DNA from: Phytohabitans rumicis
GTDB lineage: Bacteria > Actinomycetota > Actinomycetes > Mycobacteriales > Micromonosporaceae
DNA: 64,000 nt
Assembly (NCBI RefSeq): GCF_011764445.1
Contig: NZ_BLPG01000002.1
Span: 248,001 to 312,000 of the forward strand
Direction: 5' to 3'
Shown piece after piece: positions 44,362 through 56,267 of the stretch. A program made the translations under genes and the position numbers. Numbering within the stretch: position 1 is the first letter of the stretch; each line of letters begins with the position of its first letter. Below the pieces are notes generated by a model that was not told the origin of the DNA, ran no database searches, and was given only the letters and a program-made list of their open reading frames with translations.

Positions 44362-44872
44362 TGCCCGCGCTACACCTTCCCGCCGACTCCGGCGGCGCCC
44401 CTGTCCGTACGCCCAGCGGCGTCGTGCTGCCGGCCGGCATCGACCCGTTCCACCGGCGGCTGCACCGGATCGCACCCGCCTCGCTCGTCGAGCAGACCAC
44501 GCAGACGTCCGGCATGAAGCGACGCGAGGCCATCAGCGGCAAGACGGTCGGCGCCCGGCACCTGTGGATGGGACAGACCCACGTACCGGGCGCCACGAAC
44601 TCCGGAAACCACCACCACGGCGCCTCGGAGACCGCGATCTTCGTCGTCTCCGGCACGCCCGTCTTCGTCTTCGTGGACCTCGAGGGCGACGAGCCGGTGG
44701 AGACGCGCATCCAGACCGGTCCCGGCGACTACATATTCGTGCCGCCGTACGTGCCGCACCGCGAGGAGAACCCGGACCCCGACACCGAGGCGGTCGTCGT
44801 CATCGCCCGGACGACCCAGGAGGCGATCGTGGTCAACCTCGACACGCTCGCCTGGCCCCAGGTCAGTTATGA
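44361..44872 (+). CDS. Cupin-domain protein; 3' end uncertain
   Basis: A single cupin barrel: HLWMGQTHVPGATNSGNHHHGASETAIFVVSG holds the metal ligands (HHH and Glu of motif 1), and GPGDYIFVPPYVPHREENPD is motif 2 with its His. As sequenced, the frame continues antisense to the AfsR gene until 45143 (260 residues), losing similarity after about residue 160. One more C in the run at 44856-44859 would end it at TGA 44870-44872 after LAWPPGQL, 170 residues, the likelier form. It is coupled to LysR. Possibly a small-molecule dioxygenase or isomerase acting on the same substrate class as the monooxygenase. Confidence 0.7.
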
Positions 44873-47800
44873 TCCACTAACCCATAGGGCCTGCTCGGAT
44901 AGTTGCTGTGCCTGGCGCGCGCACGCGTCCGCGGCACGGATCTGTCCAGAATGGTGGTACGCGTGGGCGAGAATGCCGAGCGTGCGGGCTTGGGCGAGCC
45001 GCTGGCCAGCGCGCCGCTGGGTACGCAGTGCACGGCGGGCGTGCTCGAAGCATCGATCGATGTCGCCTAGGTGCAGTGCCGCGGCCGCGGTGGCGGCGTG
45101 TGCGTGCCCAATGGCCACTATGGATCCCGATCGGTTCGCCTGAGCGAGTGCGTCTGCCGCGTGCCGGTGGGCTAGTGCGTATTCACCACTCAGACGGTGG
45201 GTTTCGGACAGTGCGATGAGCGCCTCGACATGTCCGCGGAGAAAGCCGGTGCGGTTGGCGACGCTCAGGGCCGTGTCCAGCTTCGCGATGGCCTCGGCCG
45301 GCCGGCCGAGCAGGGTGTCCAGGGTGGCCAGGCCGTTGAGGGCCAGCACCTCGACCCGGGAGTCGGATGTCTGGCACGCGATCTCCAGCGCGGCGGCGAG
45401 CACGCGGGCAGCCACCGGTAGCCGGCCGGCGTCGCGGTGGACCGCGCCGAGCGTGGTGAGCACCATCGCCTCCCGGTGGCGCGCACCGATGCTCCGGCAT
45501 ATCGCCAGCGCCGCTTCCAACACCTCGTGTGCCTCGGCGAGCCGCCCCTGCAACAGCCGCAACAAGCCCAGGTTGCCAAGTGCCATCGCCCGGTTCTGCG
45601 GCCAGTCGCTGACCGTCGCGAGCACCGCGGTGAGCGCCCGTTCGGCCTGCCTGAGCTCACCGAGTTCCTCGTACGCCGCCGACAGGTTGACCAGGCAAGC
45701 GGCCTCGCCGGCCCGATCGTCGACCTCACGGTCTATCGCCAACGCCTGGCGAAAGCGCTCAATCGCCTCCCGCGACCGGCCCAGATAGGCCAGTGCCACG
45801 CCCGCGCTGCGCAGCGAGACCGACTGACCCGGCCGCCAACCGACCTGCCGGTACAGGACGATTGCCTGTTCAAGCTGGTCGAGTGCGTCCCGGAACTGGC
45901 CGGTGCGCGAGTGCAGCAGACCGTAGCAGTACCGCATCGCCGCCTCGGCGAGAGGATTCGCCTCCCGGTGCGCGATGTCCAGGCCGATCTCGACGACGAG
46001 CTGCCATGCCGGCCGTGCCGCGAGATACAGGTTGCTGGTCATCGTGTCGACGAGATACCAGACCATCTCGGCGGGTCCGGTCGCCGCGGCGTGTCGCAGC
46101 GCGGCGACCAGGTTGTCCCACTCGGCGTCGAGCCACTCACCCGCCGAGCCGGGCTCGCGGAAGTCCACCTCGGGTACGTCAACCCCCGCCGACCGAGCCG
46201 GCAGCCGGGCCATCGGCGCGGCCCGCACCGCGGCGGCGCGCTCCGCCGCGCGAAGGTAGAAGTCGAGCAGCCGGCGGACGGCCGCGTCCCGCTCGGCAGC
46301 CGAGTCGTGGGCCGCGGTCAGCTCGGCCGCGTACTCCAGGAGCAGGTCGTGACAGGCGTATCGGCCATCCGCCGTCGCCTTTGCCAGATGGAGGCGAGCG
46401 ATGGTGTCGAGCGCGCCTGCCGCCTCCGCTGCCGAGACGTTGGCCAGCGCCGCGCCCGCTTGGGTGGATAACCCGCCCGGCGCTGGCACGAGGCTGAGCA
46501 GTCGGAACATTCGGCGCGCGGGCGCCGGCAAGGCGCGGTATGACAGCCCGAACGCGTCGCTGGCGTTGGCGCGCTCGTCGCCGTCCACCCGCAGACCGGC
46601 CAGCCGTCCGATCGACGCGAGCTCGGTGACGTAACTACGCACCGTCCGGTGCGGTTGATCGGCCAACCGCGCACCCGCGATCCGCAGCACCAGTGGAAGG
46701 AACGCGCACAGGCGCGCCAGGTCCTGCGCCGCCTCGGGATCCGCGCGGGTGCGCTCGCTACCGGCGACACGGGCCAAGACGGCGACCGCGTCAGCGGGCG
46801 CAAGCACATCAAGCGTCATCCTGTACGCGTCATCCAGCGCGACAAGTCCGCTGAGCCGATCCCTGCTGGTCAGCACGACCAGACAGCCGGCCGAACCGGG
46901 AAGCAGCGGACGCACCTGCGCCGCGTCGGCCACGTTGTCCAGCACCACCAGCACGCGCCGGGTGGCCATCAACGAGCGGTACAGCGCCGCCTGCGCGTCC
47001 GGGCTGATCGGGATCTGTTCGGCCGGTACCCCGAGCGCGGCCAGGAGCAGTGGCAGTGCCTCCGCGGGCGCCATCTCTGGTCCACTGTGGAAGCCGCGCA
47101 TGTCCAGGTAGATCTGGCCGTCCGGAAACCGGTCGGCGACACGGTGCGCCCAATGCACGGCCAGGCTCGTCTTGCCCACCCCGGCGGTGCCGACGACCAC
47201 GCAGACGACCGGAGCGGTGGCCGTGGATCGCTCGGCGAGAAACGCGTCGAGTTGACCCAGGTACGCGGTCCGGCCGACAAACCCCGTCAGATCAGCCGGA
47301 AGCTGGGCCGGCACCGGCACCGGCACCGGCACGGTGTCCGGTGCGACATCGGAATCTGCAATGCCCAGGCGCACTCTGGCCAGGGCCGTGCGCGCTGACG
47401 GCGAACCGTTCAGGGACGGGTCGTCGCTCAGTACAGCCGCGTGCAACCGTTGCAGCTCGGGGCTGGGCTCGATACCGAGCTCGTCGACCAGGACCTTGCG
47501 GGCCCGCTGGTAGGTGTCCAGGGCTTCGCTTCGCCGGCGGGCCAGGTGCAGGGCCAGGATGAGCTGGTCCCAGATACGCTCGCGCAGCGGCTTGGCCTGC
47601 GCCGCCACCCGGAGCTCGCCGATCAACCGGTCGTAGTCGCCCAGCGCGAGACGCACCTCCACCCATTCCGTCCACACCTGGTCGAGCCGTTCCTCGACCG
47701 CGGTCAGGCGCGGCCGTGCGGCGTCACTGAGCCGAACATCCTCCAGCGGTCGGCCGCGGCACAGCGCCATCGCACGTCCCAGGTACCGCCGGGCGCCGGT

Positions 47801-48174
47801 CAAGTCTCCGCCGTCGACGCTCTGCCGGCCCCGGCGGGACCACTCGGCAAACGTGAGGAGGTCGACCTGTTCCTGCTCCACGTTCAGCCGGTAACCCCAC
47901 GTGCGGGTCTCCAGCCGGGTCGGGTTGTCCGGTGCCACCTCCCCGAGGGCGCGCCGCAGTCCCGCGACGTAGGTCTGGAGGTTCGAGACGGCCGAGCGCG
48001 GCGGATCGTTCCACAGCGCGTCCACGATCTCGTCCCGCGTGACGGTGGCGTTGGCGGAAAGCAGGAGGACGCCGAGCAGGTCTCGATGCTTGCCGGTCAG
48101 CTGGACAAGCTGGCCGTCGCGGCGGACCTCCAGCGGCCCAGAGCGGCGAAACTGACTCCCTGCGCACCATCCAC
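44867..48174 (-). CDS. AfsR/SARP-type regulator with NB-ARC ATPase and TPR repeats, one frame break at the N-terminus
   Basis: Seen from GTG 48174 (GGGAGG six bases upstream) the product starts VDGAQGVSFAAL. One added G in the run at 48137-48139 gives GPLEVRRDGQLVQLTGKHRDLL and TRDEIVDALWNDPPRSAVSNLQTYVAGLR, the SARP winged helix. A bacterial transcriptional activation domain follows (about 100-250), then an NB-ARC ATPase with Walker A VVGTAGVGKTSLAVHWAH and Walker B RVLVVLDNVADAAQV, then many TPR units to residue 1102. Without repair translation would start at GTG 48025 and lack half the DNA-binding domain. No biosynthetic cluster is adjacent, so targets may be distant. Confidence 0.88.
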
Positions 48175-48333
48175 GACGGAACCTCCCGGGTCACGTCCGC
48201 TCGCGTCTGTGGTGTCGATATGGCGATCTTGTGGCGCCCGCCTCGATTGTCGCCCCGGAAGGCGTAGAAGGTCGAGAGGATGTGCCATGAGGGCCGAGAA
48301 CACCAACCCCGAAGCTGCGGGTGCCGACGTCCC

Positions 48334-48387
48334 GTGATCAAGGCGTCCCTCATGTCGCTGGGACGACATGAGGGACGCCTGGATCAC
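48334..48387. terminator. Long hairpin at the end of the glycosidase operon
   Basis: 24-base arms 48334-48357 and 48364-48387 (arm core GGCGTCCCTCATGTCG) pair with a single mismatch around a six-base loop. The stop codon of the last operon gene lies within the right arm at 48384-48386. There is no U-tract, as is usual in GC-rich actinobacteria. It should act as a bidirectional terminator between the glycosidase and AfsR genes, or be one copy of a dispersed palindrome. Confidence 0.65.
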
Positions 48388-51064
48388 CGGGTGGGGGAGG
48401 TCGTGGGCGTACCCACCGTGAGGGGGGCGATGACCACCTTGTCGATGTCGGGGGCGTACGCCGTCGGGTTGCCGAAGACCAGCGACCCGCCCGCCGTGGT
48501 CAGCCGCACCGGGATCGTCCGCTCCAGGAAGCTGTTCCATGCGTACGTGTACCGGAAGTAGGCGTACGCGCTGCCGCCGCCGGTCTCGGTGACCTCCAGG
48601 CGGCGGTCGACGACCTGGGGGTTGTAGTCGTGCCGGCCACTGAGCTCCGCGTTCGCGTACGTCACGGCGATGTTGTAGTCGCCGGGCTTGTCGAAGCCGG
48701 GCCCACGCGGCACCTCGAACGTGTTGCCCGCGCCGTTGCCGACGAAGCCGACTCCCTTGAGGCCCGATGCGTTGCTGCCGGAGCCGTCCGGGTACGTGTT
48801 GACCACGGCGGTGCCGTGCCGGATCGTGTCCTCGCCCTGGACGGTGACCGCGGCGGTGTCGGCCTGCGGCGTCCGGGTCGTGGTGAGCTCCCGCAGCAGG
48901 ATGCCGGTCTTCGAGCGCACCTCGACCTCGTTGATGCCCTGGCTCAGGTGCACCCGCACGGTCGAGCGCCAGGCGCCCGCACCCTTGGCCTTGACCGTGG
49001 CGACCGGGCGGCCGTTCACCGTGATCTGGGCGTCCGTCGCGCACAGGCTGCGGTAGTCGAGCGAGAGGTCGTGGTAACCGGTCTCCCACGCCTGGACGTA
49101 CGCGTCGGCGCGGCCACCACTGCCCGGATCGACGCGTACCCGCGGGCACCCGGCACGTCGTACGTGACGCGCGCGCCGCCGGCGTACCGCAGGGTCGAGG
49201 CGGGGTACGCGGTCGGCTCGCCGTCGGTGACGTCGGTGAGCAGGAACTTGTCCAGCGTGATGTCGGAGTTCGGCAGGACGGCGGCACCGTCCACACTCGA
49301 CCGCAGCGAGAGCGTGTGCTGGCCGGCGGCCAGCGGGATCGTCACCTCGGCGCTACCCCGGTACTGCCACCGCTGGTATGAGGTGAGCGCCAGGTCGGCG
49401 GTGTACTGGACGATGGCCGGGTTGGCACCGTCCACGAAAAGGGCGTGCCGGCCCGGGGTGCCGGGCGTGCCGCCGATGACCTGGAAGCGGTACCGGCCGG
49501 CGCGCGGCACGGTGACCGTCCACTCCGCCTTCGAGGTCGGCCGGTTGAACGAGCCGACGTCGCGGCTGCCGGAGGCGAGGAACTTCCAGCCGCCGCCGGC
49601 CTGCGGGTCCTGGAAGTAGACGGTGGCGTCGGTCAGCGCGGTGTTCTCCGCCTCGACGCTGGCCGTCCACACCGGGCTGACCACGACGGGCCGGTCCTGC
49701 GCCGGGGTGACGAGCACCTGGTACGCGGCGTACCGGTCGTAGGTGGGCACGTCGAGACTGAGTGCCCCGCCGGTCGCGGCCACGCCGTCGAGTGCCTTGA
49801 TGACCCGCGGCGTGCCGGAGACGCCTTCGGCCCCGGAGAGGGTGATCTCCCGCACCTCCACGTCGACCCGTTTACCCAAGAGTCCCAGGCCGGTCAGGCG
49901 CAGCGAGACCGGCTTGTCGCCGCCGCCGTACAGCACGGTGGCCCGCTTGTTGCGGGCGTCGACCGCGCCGATGCCCTGCAGGGTGTCCACTGTGTTCAGG
50001 GCGGGCGGGGTGAGCCTGACGGTCTGGCTGCCCTCCAGGTCGCCGTACCACTTGTACATCCACCAGCCGGCGTTGGCCGCGTTGGCGCGGGCGCTGTTGT
50101 CGTTGAAGTTGCCGGCGTAGTTCCAGTACGCGGTCTGCCCGTCGATCTTCAGGTCCTCCATGATGGACAGCCACTGGATGAGCTGTCCCGGGGTGCCCAT
50201 GTCGCGCAGCATCCCGTACTCGGTGACGTTGACGTGCAGCGGACCGATGCCGAGGTCCTTCTCCAGCTGCCGGTACGCGGCGTAGTTGGCGCGGAACGTG
50301 CCGAGGTTGTTGATGCCCAGCTCGTGCCAGATGAACACGTCGGGCAGGACGTTGTTGGCCTTGGCGTACGTGAGGATGTCGGCGGAGCGGGCCGGCTGCC
50401 AGCGGGTGTCGCCGGGGCCGCCGATCCGGGCGTGGCCGAGGCCGTGCCGGGCGTACACCTCCTGGATCTTGTCGTACGTGGCCTTCCAGTCGGCCAGGAA
50501 CGTGTCCTTCAGCGTGCCCCAGTTGTTGTACCAGTTGCCGCCGTCCGGCTCGTTGAACGGGATGAACACGTAGTCCCGCGGGCGGGCCGAGGTGGTGGCG
50601 ACGGCCTCGGTGACGAACTCGACGACCTCCAGGTAGTCCCAGATGCCGTTCGGCGTCGACGTGTACGTGCCGTCGGCCTGGTTGTAGGTGCGGTCGTCGC
50701 CCGGCCGGCGACCCCCGTTGTACGACCAGTCCGGGTAGTAGTCCTGGACGTAGATGTACATGTCCTTGCCGTGCTTGGCGAAGAAGCCGCCCTCCACCTT
50801 GATCGCGTCACCGCTGGGGTGCTGGGTGCCGTACGGCGCCTTCTGCGAGGTGTTGGTGATGTGCGCACCGTTGATCAGCGCCTGGGTGGGAGCCCCGTCG
50901 TCGCCGAAGCCGTACAGGGTGCCGGTGGCACCGCCCCGGAACGCGCCGGTCGTCTGTGCGAAGTCGACGCTCAGCACGTCGTTGGTGTCGGCCTGGGCGG
51001 GCGTCGACAATGTGCCTCCCAGCACAAGAGCGGCGGCGGTCAGGACGGCTAACTTTCGCTTCAA
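48384..51064 (-). CDS. Secreted clan GH-A glycosidase with CBM35-like modules, one frame break
   Basis: About 893 residues after correction. A Sec signal MKRKLAVLTAAALVLGGTL is cut near QADTND. The catalytic barrel (about 30-400) has the probable acid/base Glu in VFIPFNEPDGGNW and nucleophile Glu in LHVNVTEYGMLRD, GH39-like. Beta-sandwich modules follow: SVEAENTALTDATVYFQDP, and at the C-terminus FRYTYAWNSFLERTIPVRL with APDIDKVVI. After GYASIR the frame breaks; one base added at 49123-49125 restores GSGGRADAYVQAWETGYHDL. Paralogue of the operon's first gene. Last gene of the LacI-controlled operon. Confidence 0.8.
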
Positions 51065-51074
51065 GTCTTCTCTC

Positions 51075-51908
51075 CTACTTCACGGCACCGCTGGTGATGC
51101 CCGAAATGATCTTGCGTTGGGCGACGGCGAAGACGACAACGAGCGGCAGACTCATCAAGATCACGTACGCGAAGATGAGGTGCCAGTTGTTGAGGTACAG
51201 GCCGGCGCTGGCCACCCGGAAGAGGTTGAGCGGCAGCGTGTCCATGCGCCCGCCGATGACGAAGAACGCATAGAAGACGTCGTTCCAGACGTACAGGCAG
51301 ATCAGGATCGTGGCGGTGGCGAGCACCGGGCGCAGCATCGGCAGCACCACCCGGCGGTAGACCATGAACGGCCCGGCGCCGTCGATCTGCGCGGCCTCCT
51401 CCAGTGACGTGGGGATCGTCCGCACGAACCCGGTCACGAAGAAGACCACAGTGGACATGTAGATGCCCATGTAGACGCCGATCATCCCGACCGCGGTGCC
51501 GGCGAGGCCGAGCTGGCGCAGCAGCAGCACGACCGTGACCACGGCCGGCGGCAGCACGATGCCGCTGATCGCCAGGGCGTACAGCATCGCGTTGAGGCGG
51601 GTGGCCCGGCGGGCCAGCACCCAGGCGGCCATGGAGCCGACGGTGAGCACGCCGGCGACCGTCGGCACGACGATCAGCAGGCTGCCGAAGAACGCGCCCG
51701 GCACGTCGCCCTCCGTCCACACCTGGCGCAGGTTGTCCCACAGCTGCCAGTGCGACGGCAGCGAGAGGTCCGGGTTGAGGGCCTCCCCCTGCGACTTGCC
51801 GGCGGTCACCACGACCAGCCAGAGCGGGATCCCGATCACCGTCACCACCAGCAGCGTGGCGACGATCGGCTGCAGCCGGGTCCAGATGCGCGCGTCGCTG
51901 AGTCTCAC
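51075..51908 (-). CDS. Sugar ABC permease (MalG/CUT1 type)
   Basis: 277 residues, six membrane helices; EAA loop EEAAQIDGAGPFMVYRRVVLPMLRPVLAT. It starts four bases inside the stop of the partner permease. No ATPase is encoded in the operon, so the importer must use a shared MsiK-type ATPase, usual for actinobacterial CUT1 systems. Confidence 0.9.
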   Translation of the reverse strand: MRLSDARIWTRLQPIVATLLVVTVIGIPLWLVVVTAGKSQGEALNPDLSLPSHWQLWDNLRQVWTEGDVPGAFFGSLLIVVPTVAGVLTVGSMAAWVLARRATRLNAMLYALAISGIVLPPAVVTVVLLLRQLGLAGTAVGMIGVYMGIYMSTVVFFVTGFVRTIPTSLEEAAQIDGAGPFMVYRRVVLPMLRPVLATATILICLYVWNDVFYAFFVIGGRMDTLPLNLFRVASAGLYLNNWHLIFAYVILMSLPLVVVFAVAQRKIISGITSGAVK

Positions 51909-52798
51909 AGGATCTCCTCACGCTTGCGCAGGAAGTAGATGACCGGGAACGCCATCAGCGCGACCAGCAGGAAGAGCACCAGGCTCATCGTGGTGGCCTG
52001 GGCGAACAGGCCCTGCCCGAAGGTCCGGTAGATGAAGATGTTGAGGATCTCCGTGGTCCGGGCCGGGCCGCCGCCGGTGGTGGCCTGCACGATGTCGAAG
52101 CCGTTCATCGAGCCGAGCAGCGCGGTGGCGACGTTGAACGTGACGGCCGGCGCCAGCAGCGGCGACCGGATCCGCCAGAACGTGCGCCAGCGGGACGCCC
52201 CGTCGATCGTCGCGGCCTCCATGATGTCCTCGGGGATCGTCTTGAGGCCGGCCAGGTAGATCAGCATGGACAGGCCCATCCACTTCCACCCGTGGATGAC
52301 GGCGACCACGACGATCGTCCAGGTGGTGTCGCCGAGCCACTCGGGCGGCAGCAAGGCACGGAAGATGTAGCCGACGGCGAGCGCCGACATCAGCACCGGG
52401 ATCAGGAAGAAGACCCGGGCCAGCCGGTTGAACCAGGTGTCCCGTTCCAGCAGCACCGCCAGGGCGAACCCGAACACGTTCTGGAAGATCGCCACGAGCA
52501 CCGCGTACACCACGGTGATGCGCAGCGCCCGGAACAGCGTGCCGTTGCCCGCGAGGTCGGTGAAGTTGTCGAACCCGACGGGGTTGATCTGCGCCTTGAA
52601 CCCGGACCAGTCGGTGAACGCGTAGATGAAGTTGAAGACGGTCGGCAGGAAGAAGAAGACCAGCAGGATCGCGAACGCCGGCGCCAGGAACCACATCGGG
52701 TGGGTGCTGCGGTTGATCGCGCCGCGCCGGGCCCGCGGCGGCGCGGGGTGCGCCGCCGCGGGCCGGTCGAGCACCGGCGTGGGTGAGGCCGTGGACAT
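51905..52798 (-). CDS. Sugar ABC permease (MalF/CUT1 type)
   Basis: 297 residues. A basic, Pro-rich cytoplasmic N-terminus (to INRSTHPMW) precedes six helices; the EAA loop is MEAATIDGASRWRTFWRIRSPLLAPAVTFN. ATG 52798 shares a base with the binding-protein stop (TGATG). Forms the channel with the MalG-type permease for uptake of oligosaccharides released by the operon's enzymes. Confidence 0.9.
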   Translation of the reverse strand: MSTASPTPVLDRPAAAHPAPPRARRGAINRSTHPMWFLAPAFAILLVFFFLPTVFNFIYAFTDWSGFKAQINPVGFDNFTDLAGNGTLFRALRITVVYAVLVAIFQNVFGFALAVLLERDTWFNRLARVFFLIPVLMSALAVGYIFRALLPPEWLGDTTWTIVVVAVIHGWKWMGLSMLIYLAGLKTIPEDIMEAATIDGASRWRTFWRIRSPLLAPAVTFNVATALLGSMNGFDIVQATTGGGPARTTEILNIFIYRTFGQGLFAQATTMSLVLFLLVALMAFPVIYFLRKREEIL

Positions 52799-54108
52799 CA
52801 GAACCCGGGCGCCCCGGCCGCCTTGGCCAGCTGCGCGAACTGGTCCTGGGTGGCCTTGGCGACCTGCTCCGGGGACATCGTGCCCGTGATCATGTCGGCC
52901 AGGTTGATGTACAGGTCGGGGTTGGCGACGGCCAGGGCCTGCATGGACCCGACCGAGGTGGCCAGGGCGGCGTGCACGTCCTGCAGGGCCTGCGGGACGC
53001 CGGCCGGGTTCGGCACCGCGGTCTGGAGCGAGACCGTCTTGCGGTCCGTGACGAAGTCCTGGTAGCCGGGGCCCATCCAGTACGCCATCAGCTGCCGGGC
53101 GGCGGCCTCCCGCTTGGCGTCACCGGTCTTGAACGCGACCAGCGCGTTGGACTGGTCCGGGATGAACGTGCCGACGTTGCCGGACGGCGAGATCGGGAAG
53201 AAGCCGATCTTGGAGTCCAGGGTGGCGGTGTCGGCCTTGGCCTGGAGCTGGCCGAAGAACGAGTTGACCTGGACCACCATGGCGGCCTCGCCGTTCAGCA
53301 GCGCGGCGCCCTGGTCCTCGAACTTGGCGGTCTTGATGTTCTTGTTGAACAGGCCCTCGTCGATCAGCGACTTGTAGTTCTTGATCGCGTCGAGCACCAC
53401 CGGGCTGTTGAACGTCTCCTTACCCGTGTTGATCTTGTCCCAGAGCCCGTCCTTGGCGGCGTCGGCGAGCTGCACCTGCACCCACCACTGGGTCGCCCAC
53501 CGGTCGGCGGCCATCTCGTAGAACGGCGTGACGCCCTTGCCCTTGAGCTGCCGGGCCAGGGTGACCATCTCGTTGAAGTTCTTCGGCGTCGCGGTGATGC
53601 CGTTCTTGGCGAAGACCTCCTTGTTGTAGTAGACGCCCTCCACGGCCGGGCTGGTGATCAGCGCGGCATACCGGGTGCCGTCCAGGATGCCGGTGATGTC
53701 CTTCAGGTCCGGCGACAGCTTGGACAGCCACGGCGCGTCGGTCAGCGGCTGCAGGTTGGTCTTCGCGTTGATCGCGGTCAGCATCGACGCGGTCGGCTGC
53801 CAGAACGCGATGTCCGGCTTGTCGCCCGTGGCCACCTTCGTCTGGATGCCCTGCTCGTACGGGTCGGGGATGGTGACCACCTCGACGGTGGCGCCGGTGG
53901 CCTGCTGGAACCCGGCGATGACCTTGCTGGGCACGGTGTTGCTGTTCTGCGCGGCCCAGATCGTCAGCTTGACGCCGTCCAGCTTGGCGGTCGGGTCGGC
54001 CCAGGTGGCGGTGGTGTCGCCGGAGGAGGTCTCCGCGGCGGGGTCGCTGCAGGCCGCGAGCCCGAGCGTGAGCGCCGCCGCGGCGGCGAGGGCGGTCCAT
54101 CTTTTCAT
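52798..54108 (-). CDS. Sugar ABC substrate-binding lipoprotein (SBP family 1)
   Basis: 436 residues from ATG 54108; lipobox LAAC with Cys20. KLTIWAAQNSNTVPSKVIAGFQQATG and YEQGIQTKVATGDKPDIAFWQP are typical of the extracellular solute-binding family 1, with RYAALITSPAVEGVYYNKEVFAKNGI in the ligand lobe. Part of the LacI-controlled operon; probably binds galactose- or other oligosaccharides made by the neighbouring glycosidases. Confidence 0.92.
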   Translation of the reverse strand: MKRWTALAAAAALTLGLAACSDPAAETSSGDTTATWADPTAKLDGVKLTIWAAQNSNTVPSKVIAGFQQATGATVEVVTIPDPYEQGIQTKVATGDKPDIAFWQPTASMLTAINAKTNLQPLTDAPWLSKLSPDLKDITGILDGTRYAALITSPAVEGVYYNKEVFAKNGITATPKNFNEMVTLARQLKGKGVTPFYEMAADRWATQWWVQVQLADAAKDGLWDKINTGKETFNSPVVLDAIKNYKSLIDEGLFNKNIKTAKFEDQGAALLNGEAAMVVQVNSFFGQLQAKADTATLDSKIGFFPISPSGNVGTFIPDQSNALVAFKTGDAKREAAARQLMAYWMGPGYQDFVTDRKTVSLQTAVPNPAGVPQALQDVHAALATSVGSMQALAVANPDLYINLADMITGTMSPEQVAKATQDQFAQLAKAAGAPGF

Positions 54109-54122
54109 CGGGGTGATCCTTA

Positions 54123-56239
54123 TCAGATGTGGGGACAATACGGAAGAGTCGGGCGGCAGGAGTCTCCGCGCCGGCGGGGGTGGTCAGGGTCAGCGACCCG
54201 GTGTCGGGATCCCATGCCCCGCCCAGGCGGGCAGGTGCCGGGGGTACAGGACGTCGATGTCGATCTCGCGCCCACGCAGGTGCGGCAGGGCGAGCGTGCG
54301 GGCTGTGCTTGCTGGCTGGGCCGGGGTGGCGCCCCCGCGCCGCCACGCCGCCAGGTAGGTGACGTCCCCGCGCGCAGCGCGAGGGCGAGCCACGGGTCGT
54401 CCCATCCGGGCAGGCCGAGCGGCCACAGCGGCACCGCGCCCGCCAGGTCGGCCCGGATGGACTGGTGCGTGCGCACCGCGGTGCGCACCGAGTCCAGCTG
54501 GCCGGCGTCCATCTGGTCCAGCCGGCCGGACAGGTACAGGCGGCCCAGCATCCCGGTGCACATCGCGTACGCGATCTGCTCGTCGGTCATGTCCGGTTGC
54601 GGGTACGCCCAGCTGGCCGACTGCTCCGGCAGCACCGACATCGGCGCCGCCACGGCGATCGGCGGGTAGCGCAGGAAGTCCTGCTGGTCGCTGGTGGACT
54701 GCAGCTGCATCCGGGACAGCAGCGCGTAGTCCATGCGCATCCCGCCGGACGCGCAGTTCTCCAGGACCAGGTCGGGGTGCCGGTCCAGGAGCCGGTCCAG
54801 CCACTGCAGGTGCGCGCGGTTGTGGTCGAGCAGCCCGGCGCCCACGCTGCCGGCGGAAAGGTCCGTACCGGGGCCGGGGTCGATGTTGTAGTCGAGCTTG
54901 AAGTAGCCGACGCCGAGCTGCTCGACCAGCCGGTCGACCACCTCGTCCAGGTGCGCGACCGCCCGCGGGTGGCGCAGGTCCAGGTGGTACCGGTTGGCCT
55001 CGACCAGCCGCTCGCCGCCGCGCTGCAGGAACGCCTCGTCCGGCAGCTTGTCGGCCATCGGGCTGCGGACGCCGATCACCTCCGGCTCCAGCCACAGACC
55101 GGGCACCATGCCGCGCTCGCGGATCCGGGCCAGCACCTCCTCGATGCCGCGCGGGAAGCGGGTCTGCGACGGCTGCCACTCCCCGACGCTGTCCCACCAG
55201 TCGGAGCCGTTGTCGTACCAGCCGGCGTCGACGCAGAACACCTCCGCGCCGGCCGCGGCCGCGGCGTCGATCAACGGCAGCAGCTTTGCCGTCGTCGGGT
55301 CGCCCATCAGCGTGTTCATGTAGTCGTTGAAGACCACCGGCAGCGCGGACCGGTCCGGGTGCGGGCGCCGCAGCGCGCGCCGGTGGGCGGTCAGCGCCGC
55401 GACCGCGCCGTCCAGCCCGTCGCCGGACACCGCCACCGACACGGGTACGGAGGTGAAGCTCTCCCCCGGTTCGAGGCGGTGCTGCCACTGGTGGTCGAGG
55501 TCGGTCGGACCGAGCAGCGCCAGGTACGCGCCGCCGAGCCGCTCCCCACCTCCCACCGCCACGCGCCGTTGTGCTCGACCTGCCACAGCCAGGCCGCGCC
55601 GCCGGCCCGGTCGACGAGCCCGCCGGTCGGCAGGTGCGCCCCGGTCGACCACGTACCCGTGCTGGTGACCGCGACCCGGCCGCGACCGTCCTGATGGTGC
55701 ACCGGCAGGCTCAGGTCCGGCACCCCGTCGCGCAGCCGCTGCCGGGTCCACCGGCCCTCGCCGAGCCACTCGCTGTCGCCCCGTACCAGGTCGAGGTCGT
55801 CGACCCGGTGCCCGGCGAGCCCGGCGGCGAACGACGTCACGCCCAGCAGGACCACCGGCGCCACGCCCTGGTTGGTCACCCGGGTGCGGACCTGGCAGGC
55901 CCCCACCCCGTCGGCCGACCGGACGTACACCTGGGCGGCCAGCCCGGTCCGCTCGTCGCGCAGGTCGACGCGCAGCTCGCGCCACGCCCCGTCCCGGGTC
56001 TGCTCGCTGCCGGCGTAGGTCAGCCGCCGGCCGACGGTGGTCTCGGAGAAGCGCTGCGAGGTGCGCACCCGGCCCTCGCCGGCGACCAGCAGCTCCACCA
56101 GCGGCTGCGCCGCCCGGAGCGGATCCTGCCGGCCGCCGGGGCCGGTCAGTGCCCGCACGGCCACCGGGCCGTCCGGGGACACGTCGACGACGAGCTTGAG
56201 CGCCGAGTGTCCCCACACCAGGCTGGTACCGGATTCCAT
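54123..56239 (-). CDS. GH36 alpha-galactosidase with about four frame breaks
   Basis: The conserved protein is spread over three frames. Frame 1 starts MESGTSLVWGHSALKLVV and ends at WRWEV. One added base at 55544-55547 leads to GERLGGAYLALLGPTDLDHQW and the catalytic barrel: GYFKLDYNIDPG (nucleophile Asp), QSTSDQQDFLRYPP (acid/base Asp), plus FCVDAGWYDN. One base at 54366-54369 restores DVTYLAAWRRGG, another at 54217-54220 restores AWDPDTGSLTL, and one at 54131-54134 ends it with VPHI. The total is then 706 residues, normal for GH36. No signal peptide: it acts in the cytoplasm on imported oligosaccharides. Confidence 0.85.
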
Positions 56240-56267
56240 GGTTCTCCTGTCAGTTCTTTACGGGGTG

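Noticed and set aside
44873-45143. C-terminal extension of the cupin protein
   Set aside because: It reads antisense through the TPR region of the AfsR gene and has no similarity. A one-base error in the C run at 44856-44859 would end the cupin at 44872.
44867-48174. Marker of an antibiotic biosynthetic gene cluster
   Set aside because: An AfsR-type regulator is present, but no PKS, NRPS or other biosynthetic genes lie within the window.
54123-56239. Alpha-galactosidase as a true pseudogene
   Set aside because: Every break is a single missing base in a C/G run, with full conservation of catalytic residues on both sides. Consensus error is likelier than decay.
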